A stretch of DNA of 64,000 nt, taken from Flavobacterium sp. M31R6. Its GTDB lineage: Bacteria; Bacteroidota; Bacteroidia; Flavobacteriales; Flavobacteriaceae. The notes beneath the pieces were generated by a model. That model was not told the DNA's origin. It was given only the letters and a program-made list of their open reading frames with translations, and did no database searches. Of the stretch, positions 25,772 to 32,945 are shown piece by piece; the stretch's first letter is position 1; each line of letters opens with the position of its first letter. The stretch covers positions 2,108,001 through 2,172,000 of the forward strand of contig NZ_CP054141.1 of the NCBI RefSeq assembly GCF_013284035.1, written 5' to 3'. Both the position numbers and the translations under genes were made by a program.

Positions 25772-26569
25772 TTAGAAATTTTTATTAAACCCTATTTGAT
25801 AAAGAACGCCTCTATTATTTACTGTTGATTTTTTTGTGGGAATTTCCATAAGACCAATTAAATTGAACCCTGCACCTAATGATTTTCCAATGATAGGCGA
25901 TAGAATTAAATCAAAGTTATCGTTTTCAAAATCGAATATTGTGCGAGGTTCAAAAACATAAAACATACCTGTTTTTGTAAATTTTGCAATAAAAATTCGG
26001 TTGGTTAATACTGATAAATCTTGATACAAATTATCTTTAGCAATAGCAAAAGTATATTGTGGTTGCACTGCTAAAAACAAACTAGGGTTTATAGTATAAG
26101 CGTAAGTAATTGCTGGGGTAGCTGTAAACATTTGACTACCAAATCCTTGTTTTCCAATGGGCAAACTAAATTCTACAGATCCTGCCAGTGAGTTTTTACC
26201 TTTTACATAGAAGGCGTTTAAAATTGAAAATTTTACATCAGAAAAGGCAGTTTCAAAGCCAGTTCCTGCAATGCCGTTGTGAAAGCTAATTATCTCTGGT
26301 TTAATAGAAAAACTCCAACGATTAACACCTAAGACAACGCTAAATTTATTACTGATTGAAGAAGCGTTGTTTGCTTTGTCAAAGTATAAAGTAGAATAAC
26401 CAACTCTAGAATTTACTCTTGTTGGATCTACGCCCGATTCTGTTCTTAATTTCTCAATAGCTAAAGAATCTGTTTGTGCAAATGTATATAAGTAGGGAAA
26501 CAAGAAAATTAAAAAAATAAAATTCTTTAAAAATGCAATAAAAGATGGTTTGTTTGATTTAGTTCTCAT
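25772..26569 (-). CDS. Outer-membrane barrel-like protein
   Basis: The 265-residue protein has a signal peptide (about 1-32) and alternating strands typical of a Bacteroidota outer-membrane barrel, ending YQIGFNKNF with a terminal phenylalanine. The segment VEFSLPIGKQGFGSQMFTATPAITY resembles the neighbouring SphA-like protein, so the two may be distant relatives. Its start overlaps the end of the PsiE-like gene by 11 bases, suggesting translational coupling. Confidence 0.65.
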   Translation of the reverse strand: MRTKSNKPSFIAFLKNFIFLIFLFPYLYTFAQTDSLAIEKLRTESGVDPTRVNSRVGYSTLYFDKANNASSISNKFSVVLGVNRWSFSIKPEIISFHNGIAGTGFETAFSDVKFSILNAFYVKGKNSLAGSVEFSLPIGKQGFGSQMFTATPAITYAYTINPSLFLAVQPQYTFAIAKDNLYQDLSVLTNRIFIAKFTKTGMFYVFEPRTIFDFENDNFDLILSPIIGKSLGAGFNLIGLMEIPTKKSTVNNRGVLYQIGFNKNF

Positions 26570-27002
26570 TTTGGTTTGTTTTTATGTTTTTGTTCAAAAT
26601 CAAATAAAATAAACCTAGAACTAAAATTAAGGAGGATACTCCAATTAAGATTCCTGCATTCGCATGTTCAAAATCAATAATTAATACATGTCTAATGACT
26701 GCAATAATTGCAATTTCGAGAATTACTTTAACATAGTTAATCTTGTTTTTCTTTTGATACTCTCTTAATAATTCAATTACTTCAATGATAATTGCAATTA
26801 ATAATGTAGCAGCTATAAAACCTTGTACTGAAGTGATAAATAAGTTATTTCTATCAATGGTTGGGTTAAGAAAGTTAATTATTTCATTTTTAACAAAGAT
26901 TGTTCTCAAAGTAATTAATACAATTTCTAACATTGAATAAATCATAATCACGGTTAGAAGTATTATTAATGTGTTTACAGTTATTTTAATGATTTTGTCC
27001 AT
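26559..27002 (-). CDS. PsiE-like membrane protein
   Basis: The 147-residue protein has four transmembrane helices and the conserved block EIAIIAVIRHVLIIDFEH followed by a final helix, as in phosphate-starvation-inducible PsiE proteins. It is first in the four-gene cassette 25 and overlaps the next gene. The biochemical role of the family is unclear. Confidence 0.75.
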   Translation of the reverse strand: MDKIIKITVNTLIILLTVIMIYSMLEIVLITLRTIFVKNEIINFLNPTIDRNNLFITSVQGFIAATLLIAIIIEVIELLREYQKKNKINYVKVILEIAIIAVIRHVLIIDFEHANAGILIGVSSLILVLGLFYLILNKNIKTNQNEN

Positions 27003-27039
27003 ATGGTTGTTTTTATGTTTAATATTTCTTTAAGCTGAC

Positions 27040-27169
27040 CGCTAACGGGTTGCGGCTAAAAGAAGTGGCGGCTTTGGAACACTAAACTGTCTAAACGCAC
27101 AATGTTTATTAGTTGCACAACTGTTTATATTCGCACTTCGCCCGCCATTTTTTTTAGGTGCTGTTAGCG
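27040..27169. repeat. attC-like site 26 (arm type D)
   Basis: The site runs from CGCTAAC to GTTAGCG. Arms GCGGCTAAAAGAAGTGGCGG and CCGCCATTTTTTTTAGGTGC pair mainly through G-T wobbles. Confidence 0.8.
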
Positions 27170-27196
27170 GTTCGTTGTTTTCTGTCTATATGGTCA

Positions 27197-28432
27197 TTAC
27201 TTGTCCACCGATTTTATCAGTCTATTTGATTTTTTAAAACTTTTAAGAAACAAAATTAAACTAATTAATGTCAATATTGAAGCAATTAAAAAAGGAATTC
27301 CTGGAAAATAAATCTCGGATTGTTTTCCCGTAAAGTAAGAAAAACTGCTTGTCATTAACGGTGGTGCAATCAGAGTTGTCAAGCCCATTAAACTGCCTAA
27401 AGCACCTTGAAGTTCACCTTGTTCGTTGTCGGGCATTGCAGAAGACATAATACTTTGAACGGCTGTGCCTTGAATTCCACCAACTATGAAAAGTAATAAA
27501 GCGGTAAAGAGCAACCATTGCCACGGTGTAAAAGCAAACAGAAAAAAGCCCGTCATCATAAGTACAAATCCTAATACTGCCATTCGTTTGTCGCCCAATT
27601 TTTTTGCCAAAATACTGACTAACCATAACTGAACGATAATTGATAGAATGCCTATAAATGCTAATGAGTAGCCAACAAGAGAGGTGCTCCACTTAAATTT
27701 TTCAATGGTGAAAAATGCCCAAACACTTTCCATACTGTGATTAGCGATGGAAACAAAAATCATTGATAGCACTAAAGTTTTTATCAATGGGAATTTCTGT
27801 AAGTGTTTGAGGGAACCAAATGGATTAGCTCTTTTCCAGTCAAATTTCCTGCGGTTATTTGCTTTTAACGATTCCGGGAAAAAGTAATAGCCGAAAATAA
27901 AATTGATAAAACTTAAAATAGCAGCAACAATAAAGGGTGTATGAGTTCCGAATTGTACCAATGTTCCGCCAATTATGGGTCCAATTATAAACCCCAAACC
28001 AAAGCCTGCGTTTATAAGTCCGAAATTTTTAGTTCTATTATCGTCTGTGCTAATGTCGGCAACACAAGCAGATGCAACGGAATAGCTTGCTCCTGTTATA
28101 CCTGCAATTGTCCGCCCAACAAAAAGCCACAAAATACTTGGTGCAAAAGCAAGAAAAATGCAGTCGATGCTAAACCCAAACAATGAGCTTAAAAGTACTG
28201 GTCGCCTGCCATATTGGTCGCTTAAATTCCCTAAAACTGGTGCAAAAACAAATTGCATAATTGCATAAGCAAATGAGAGCCAGCCTCCGTATTTGGCGGC
28301 TGTGCTGATGTCTGAATGAAGTAGATTAATTAGTAGTTGTGGTAGAACTGGAAAAATTAGTCCAAAACCTGCGGTGTCAATTACGACAACTATTAATACA
28401 AATATGAGTGTTGATTTATGATTTGATTTCAT
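27197..28432 (-). CDS. TetA-like MFS efflux transporter
   Basis: I choose the ATG at 28432 (MKSNHKSTLIFVLIVVVIDTAGFG), which starts just before the first transmembrane helix; an upstream in-frame ATG would add 28 unlikely residues. The protein of about 411 residues has twelve predicted helices and motif A GNLSDQYGRRPVLL after helix 2, as in the TCR/Tet group of proton-coupled drug exporters. It fills cassette 26. Export of tetracycline or another drug is possible but cannot be told from the sequence. Confidence 0.85.
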   Translation of the reverse strand: MKSNHKSTLIFVLIVVVIDTAGFGLIFPVLPQLLINLLHSDISTAAKYGGWLSFAYAIMQFVFAPVLGNLSDQYGRRPVLLSSLFGFSIDCIFLAFAPSILWLFVGRTIAGITGASYSVASACVADISTDDNRTKNFGLINAGFGLGFIIGPIIGGTLVQFGTHTPFIVAAILSFINFIFGYYFFPESLKANNRRKFDWKRANPFGSLKHLQKFPLIKTLVLSMIFVSIANHSMESVWAFFTIEKFKWSTSLVGYSLAFIGILSIIVQLWLVSILAKKLGDKRMAVLGFVLMMTGFFLFAFTPWQWLLFTALLLFIVGGIQGTAVQSIMSSAMPDNEQGELQGALGSLMGLTTLIAPPLMTSSFSYFTGKQSEIYFPGIPFLIASILTLISLILFLKSFKKSNRLIKSVDK

Positions 28433-28528
28433 TTTTATGAAGCGATAAATTATAGCATTACTCTGAAAAGTATAATGCAGTTTGTTAATAATAAATTCAA
28501 TTAAGAAGAGTCTCAACCATGTACGTCT

Positions 28529-28680
28529 TCAAACTAAAGTGGACTTTTCCTAAGAGAGTATTTAGTTAATAATTCAAAGATAAATGTTTTTTTCTTGGGT
28601 GTTTTCATAATAATTCAAATTTAAGGATTTTGAAAACACTCTCTTAGTTTTGAACTAAATCAGTCCACTTTTTGCTGACG
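28529..28680. repeat. Imperfect inverted repeat, possible MITE or IS remnant
   Basis: AAGTGGACT...CTAAGAGAGT on the left and ACTCTCTTAG...CAGTCCACTT on the right face each other about 70 bases apart, with no gene between them. It occupies the 434-base leader between the MFS start codon and attC-like site 27. No target duplication was identified. Confidence 0.5.
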
Positions 28681-28866
28681 ATTTACATCAACCAGATTTG
28701 GTTAAGAAAAAAAGCGTAGAACGCTATGAAAATATTATTGCCTCATAATGGCACAAATATAAACAAAGTTTAAGACGTCAATGTCGAGTTGCGAAAAATA
28801 ATTAACAAGACCAACGAAGTGTTAGTTTTTTTGTCGGGCGTTTAATGCTTGTACATTTACAATGAC

Positions 28867-28999
28867 CGCTAACGTTTGGCCGCTTGGCGATGTGGCGGAT
28901 TAAGGAAGCCTAAACTTTCGGTTAAAGACTGAACTTTCAGACACAAAACCAACTTTAAATTAAGCCTAAACCCGCCATATTGCCAAACGGCGGTTGTGC
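28867..28999. repeat. attC-like site 27 (arm type E), first site from the recombinase
   Basis: The site runs from CGCTAAC to GTTGTGC. Arms CCGCTTGGCGATGTGGCGG and CCGCCATATTGCCAAACGG pair. It is the site nearest the recombinase gene. Confidence 0.82.
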
Positions 29000-29016
29000 G
29001 ATGCCTATTTCGGTGT

Positions 29017-29652
29017 TTAGTTTCCACTATAATATTTAACTGCAAAATTACCTACAGTTTTAGTGCCTACATAATCAAAAGCAAAACCTATTGGAGCACC
29101 TATTAATGGTACCATTTTAGAAAAACTTGTTAGGGATTTCTGTCCAGATTTTGTTATAATTTTCTGTGGTATAATTTTCCATATTTTTTTCATCATTTCT
29201 TTTGAAATGTTTTTTTGTATGGCTCTTTTTGTTACTTCTTTTCCAACTTGAATACCAACTTTTTTTAACGCTTCTTGAGCTGAACTACCTGCCAAAATTA
29301 AATATACATCCGTTCTCAAGTCGGTTGTGTCTTTTGTGTGTCCAAATACGTGAGCAATTGTAAATGCCATTGTGATTTGGATTTTCCAAGTTGCTATAAT
29401 ATCTATAGGAACAGTAACAGGCAAAGTTATTAAGCCCCCAACTCCAGTTGCAGCTCCAACTAAACCGTTTTTAAATGATTTTCTATTAACAATTTTTTTA
29501 GCTAAATCAATATCACTAATTTTAGGATTCTGTTCACGTAACTTATAGACATATCCTGAAATTTCGCTTGAACTCGAAACAATAAATGTATCAATATATT
29601 CATCCATCCATTTAATTACTGCGTTCTTTTTTTCGTCTTGGTTATTTTCCAT
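29017..29652 (-). CDS. EcsC-family protein, recombinase-proximal cassette
   Basis: The 211-residue protein matches the EcsC family: a glycine-rich hydrophobic VGAATGVGGLITLPVTVPID near residue 54, then IATWKIQITMAFTIAHVFG, and a second amphipathic block ending in PIGFAFDYVGTKTVG. Family members are membrane-associated and of unknown biochemical function. It is the only gene of cassette 27, which under the integron model is the most recent acquisition because it sits next to the candidate attI. Confidence 0.78.
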   Translation of the reverse strand: MENNQDEKKNAVIKWMDEYIDTFIVSSSSEISGYVYKLREQNPKISDIDLAKKIVNRKSFKNGLVGAATGVGGLITLPVTVPIDIIATWKIQITMAFTIAHVFGHTKDTTDLRTDVYLILAGSSAQEALKKVGIQVGKEVTKRAIQKNISKEMMKKIWKIIPQKIITKSGQKSLTSFSKMVPLIGAPIGFAFDYVGTKTVGNFAVKYYSGN

Positions 29653-29699
29653 ATTAGTTTTTAAAGTTTGTTTTCAGTAGTAAGTTTTTTTTAGGTATC

Positions 29700-29807
29700 G
29701 CACAACTAGTATATATGTGTGACTCCGTCACACATATCCACCCAAAATCGGGTGTGTAAGTGTGATAAATAACACACTTTTTCAAAACCAAATATACAAA
29801 TTAGTAC
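29700..29807. other. Candidate attI-like region with three hairpins
   Basis: The array ends at GCACAAC (29,700-29,706), complementary to the start of cassette 27. No right arm follows it; instead come three hairpins: ATATGTGTGAC/GTCACACATAT (29,713-29,737), CACCC/GGGTG (29,739-29,754) and AAGTGTG/CACACTT (29,758-29,779). Read on the minus strand the junction is ACTAG then TTGTGCG, in the position of an attI crossover between the recombinase gene and the first cassette. One hairpin may instead end recombinase transcription. Confidence 0.55.
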
Positions 29808-30851
29808 TTATAAATCGTCAAAGGGACTTTTTATTTGTTGAATACTTTTCGTACTGACATGAGTGTAAATTTCGGTTGTTTTACTGCTGTTATGTCCCAA
29901 TAACTCTTGAATATAACGCAAATCGGTGCCACTTTCCAGTAAGTGTGTCGCAAAACTGTGTCGCAGCCAATGTAGTGTGACAGGTTTGGTTATTCCTACT
30001 TTGTGTAACGCTTGTTTCAAAACACTTTGTAAGCTGTATTCAGAATAAGACTCACCAGGGATTTTGCCTTCAAACAAATAGGTAAGGGGTTTGTTCGCAA
30101 TATAATAATCCCGTAACATCGCCAATATTTTATCCGATAATGGTGCTATTCGGTCTTTCTTGCCCTTACCTTGTCTGATGACTACTACTCCTCTTTTAGA
30201 TTCAATATCGGCAGGCTTTAAATGCAAAAGTTCGCTTCGGCGCAATCCGCAGGCATAAATTAAACTCAGCATCGTTTTGTGTTTGAGGTTACTGTGGGCA
30301 TTCAAAATCAGTTTTACTTCCTCTTTGCTCAAGACATTGGGGAGTATTTTTTCACGTTTCGGACGGTGAATTTTCTCGATTTCGATCTTAGTTTCTCGTA
30401 TGGTGGAGAAAAATAATTTGACGGCGTTGACGATTTGGTTTTGATACGAAGCTGACAAATTATTGTTCAAAATGTATTCGTTATTGTACAGAATAACATC
30501 GTCATTGTTAATTTCGGCTACCGCTTTGTCGTTGTAAAAGGTCAGAAAGGTTTTTAAAGCTTCTGTATAGGTAGTTATGGTACTGTTGCTGTAACGTCTG
30601 GACAACAGCCAGTGTTTGAATTTTTCTATTTGTGCGATTCCCTCAATCGAAGGAAGTTTAATTGGTGCCTCGACAATTTGAAATAACATTCGGTTTTCGA
30701 AGGTGTCCGGCAAATGCCAAACGCCCAATGTTTGACTCCATCTTGATCCCTCTTGTTGCTTAATGCGATCGATCCAATCGTGGTTTTTTTCGAAATAAAT
30801 GGCGATACGGCTTTCGCCACCGCGTTTGATGAGTTTGGCTGTCCAGTTCAT
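29808..30851 (-). CDS. Tyrosine recombinase, presumed integrase of the cassette array
   Basis: The 347-residue protein has an extra N-terminal domain (about 1-60, with WSQTLGVWHLPDT), a SAM-like core-binding domain (about 70-155) and a catalytic domain with all active residues: Arg204 (CGLRRSE), Lys229 (GKGKKDR), His294 and Arg297 (HWLRHSF), His320 (LLGH) and Tyr329 (EIYTHV). It ends in SPFDDL, like the SPLDAL end of IntI1. Between the lysine and the HxxR box it lacks the extra segment that marks integron integrases, so it is XerC/D-like. It lies about 100 bases from the first cassette and reads toward the array. That it moves the cassettes is inference from position. Confidence 0.9.
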   Translation of the reverse strand: MNWTAKLIKRGGESRIAIYFEKNHDWIDRIKQQEGSRWSQTLGVWHLPDTFENRMLFQIVEAPIKLPSIEGIAQIEKFKHWLLSRRYSNSTITTYTEALKTFLTFYNDKAVAEINNDDVILYNNEYILNNNLSASYQNQIVNAVKLFFSTIRETKIEIEKIHRPKREKILPNVLSKEEVKLILNAHSNLKHKTMLSLIYACGLRRSELLHLKPADIESKRGVVVIRQGKGKKDRIAPLSDKILAMLRDYYIANKPLTYLFEGKIPGESYSEYSLQSVLKQALHKVGITKPVTLHWLRHSFATHLLESGTDLRYIQELLGHNSSKTTEIYTHVSTKSIQQIKSPFDDL

Positions 30852-30881
30852 AAGGCGTATAATTTATGTAAAAGGCGTATA
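30852..30881. promoter_or_regulatory. Direct repeat upstream of the recombinase gene
   Basis: AAGGCGTATA occurs at 30,852-30,861 and again at 30,872-30,881, 20 bases apart and directly upstream of the start codon. It could be an operator; there is no other support. Confidence 0.35.
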
Positions 30882-31010
30882 GTTGAATGATAAAGATAAG
30901 GAAAATATTGCAGAATTAGTAAAATGTGAATGGTTAATTGTAAAATGTGAATGGTGAGAATAGAATTAGAGAATTAAATTTAACTGAATTTAGGACAACG
31001 TTTTTAACAC

Positions 31011-31168
31011 AATATTGTCATCCTGACAGAGGAAGGATCTCCGCAAGTATAATGAATATTGCGTAGTTCCCTCGTTCCTTGGTTTGACAAGATTGTGAGG
31101 AGTGGATTTTGAGAATTGGATTGTGGAGTTACTTGCTGAGATCCCTCGTTTCTCGGGATGACAATATT
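31011..31168. repeat. Interspersed inverted repeat
   Basis: A 31-base sequence beginning AATATTGTCATCCTGACAGA at 31,011 is inverted at 31,138-31,168 (ending CGGGATGACAATATT), with a third degraded copy near 31,061-31,092. This kind of GTCATCCTGA / TCGGGATGAC repeat is common between Bacteroidota genes. It sits in the gene-free stretch 30,852-31,419. Confidence 0.65.
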
Positions 31169-31280
31169 ACGGAAGTGGATAATGGAATGGTTTGTTGTAT
31201 AATTCATTGATTTTGAAATTTCCATTGAATTTTGCCATTGAAGTTGAAATTTCCATTGAAAATGAATTCAGTTCTTGTAA

Positions 31281-31410
31281 TAACGGGAAGCCCGCGAGAA
31301 GGATGGAAGCAAGTTACCGAAGTAACGCGGACAGCCTGACAGCATCCCGATAAAAGGGCGTATACTCGCAAAGTGAATTGCCCTTTTTTCGGGATGGTGG
31401 CTCGCCCCAA
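31281..31410. repeat. Interspersed repeat of the GGGCGTGCC/CGGGATG type
   Basis: AACGGGAAGCCCGCGAGAAG and the later CGGGATGGTGGCTCGCCCC belong to a GC-rich intergenic element also seen at 36,800-36,915 and 47,510-47,690. GC content is clearly above the surroundings, and short frames inside it are not genes. Confidence 0.5.
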
Positions 31411-31419
31411 TAATTTTGA

Positions 31420-32847
31420 TTAAACCGAAGCTTCTATTAAAGGAATGAAACTGCTTTTTGGTGCTTCACATAACGAACAGCAGTAATCTTCGGGAAGATC
31501 CTGGAAAAGTGTGCCTTTTTCTATGCCCTGAATGACATCGCCGTAATCCGAATTATAGACGGTTAAGCATTCTGGACATTGGTGAATGTCCTGTGCTTTT
31601 TTCTCTTTTTTGGAAGTGGTGTTCTGGAATTCGAGAACGCTATTGCCTAGTTCTTCGAAGTATTTTTTACTCAATTCTATTAAGATATTGGGCAATTCGA
31701 GTTTGTCGACGTCTTGCGCGTGTACGATGTATTCCTTGGTGTTGGGGTCAAAATTTTTGGCATACAAAATGTTGAAAGTATCTCGGATTTTGATGGATTC
31801 GAGATCTTTTGGAGATTCGTTTTTTTCGACAACCACAGAGGTGAAATAATGACCGTCTCTATTGTAGTCGGATAGCCCGAAAGTAAGTCCATAGGTACTG
31901 ATGTCAAATTGGTCGAGTGTGCGCACCAGAAAAGTTTTGAGATTCAAGGCCCATTCCGTAGCTACGGGTAAGTGCCAGTTTAGCTCAAGTAAGGAGTGGC
32001 GAACGTTGATACCTTTTTTTCCCAAGAATTTTTCCCAATCGAGTTTGCGGTCTTTGGGGATTCCTTTTACGATGAAGGATTTCCAAGGGGTGATGCATAT
32101 TTTTCCGATTTTGCAGTCGAAGCATAAATCGCACATTTCTTTTAGGAATTCCAAGTCGTAAAGGTTGTTGCGCCAGTAAAGTCCCAACCAGTATTGATCG
32201 ATGCCAAGCCTATTCATGCCTTCGTAATAAGGGAAGGGGTAAAACGGAATGTTCAGCGGTTGGTCGATGGTTCTATTATTGGTGTCCAAATCGCTGATAA
32301 GTTGGAAAATCATATCAACAGTATCGGGTTCTTCCTGTAGTATCTTTTCAATTTCGTAATATATTTTCCCAATGTCCCAGCTGTAAATCAATACCGGGAA
32401 AAGTTCCATTTTGTCCCATTTTGGCAAGCGAACATACAGGAACCAATAGTCTTCGTGGTGCGAAGCTATAAAGTTGATGTGTCCCGTGAATAGGGGAACG
32501 AGCTGTTGCTTCGGGTCGGTTATGTTGACTTTGAGTTTGGGCTGTTCCTTGAATTGTTCCAATATGTAAAGGAATTTGTTTCCGGTAAGCCAAGGCGTAT
32601 TCCTGAAAATATCGGTCGATACGTAGGAGGAAACGATGTTATTGCCACTTTTTTCGTTGGGCAAAACAAAATGATGTTTCCCAATTTTTTCGGGAGTGTT
32701 ATTTTTGAATCCTTTTGGGAATATAATGTCTTGTCTGGAACCAAAAGAGATGGCTTCAAGACCTTGCTCCAATGCCATATTTACAATTTCTCGTAATTCC
32801 CCCGGAGATATAACCCCGCCTTTTACTATGAGTCTTGTTAATTCCAT
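31420..32847 (-). CDS. Nitrite/sulfite-reductase-like protein with C-terminal rubredoxin
   Basis: The 475-residue protein begins like the ferredoxin-like half domain of nitrite/sulfite reductases (LTRLIVKGGVISPGELREIV). Near the middle are four cysteines (239, 242, 245, 251) that could hold an Fe-S cluster. The C-terminal 55 residues are a rubredoxin with CPEC (424, 427) and CSLC (457, 460) as iron ligands. It is likely an electron carrier for nitrate or nitrite reduction, given that it lies directly downstream of the nitrate reductase gene (98 bases). The canonical siroheme cysteine pattern was not found, so it is probably not itself the reductase. Confidence 0.75.
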   Translation of the reverse strand: MELTRLIVKGGVISPGELREIVNMALEQGLEAISFGSRQDIIFPKGFKNNTPEKIGKHHFVLPNEKSGNNIVSSYVSTDIFRNTPWLTGNKFLYILEQFKEQPKLKVNITDPKQQLVPLFTGHINFIASHHEDYWFLYVRLPKWDKMELFPVLIYSWDIGKIYYEIEKILQEEPDTVDMIFQLISDLDTNNRTIDQPLNIPFYPFPYYEGMNRLGIDQYWLGLYWRNNLYDLEFLKEMCDLCFDCKIGKICITPWKSFIVKGIPKDRKLDWEKFLGKKGINVRHSLLELNWHLPVATEWALNLKTFLVRTLDQFDISTYGLTFGLSDYNRDGHYFTSVVVEKNESPKDLESIKIRDTFNILYAKNFDPNTKEYIVHAQDVDKLELPNILIELSKKYFEELGNSVLEFQNTTSKKEKKAQDIHQCPECLTVYNSDYGDVIQGIEKGTLFQDLPEDYCCSLCEAPKSSFIPLIEASV

Positions 32848-32945
32848 TTTCTTTTAATTATTGAATTATAGTTATCTATACTCTATTTTCTGTAATCTAT
32901 TTTCTGTAATCTATTTTCTGTAATCTGAATTCTGCCTTCTGCAAT

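Noticed and set aside
754..29000. CRISPR array suggested by regular repeats of about 130 bp
   Set aside because: The units are palindromes spaced by whole genes (about 0.3-4 kb), not short spacers, and no cas gene is present.
29713..29779. Interpreting the three hairpins only as a terminator of the recombinase gene
   Set aside because: Only the last hairpin is followed by a T run, and that run favours the plus strand, the wrong direction for the recombinase transcript; a site role is at least as likely.
29808..30851. Calling the recombinase IntI
   Set aside because: The segment between the catalytic lysine and the HxxR box is too short to hold the IntI-specific insertion, and the N-terminal domain differs.
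31004..31410. Two short minus-strand frames upstream of the recombinase
   Set aside because: They lie in dispersed inverted repeats and a GC-rich element and have no coding character.
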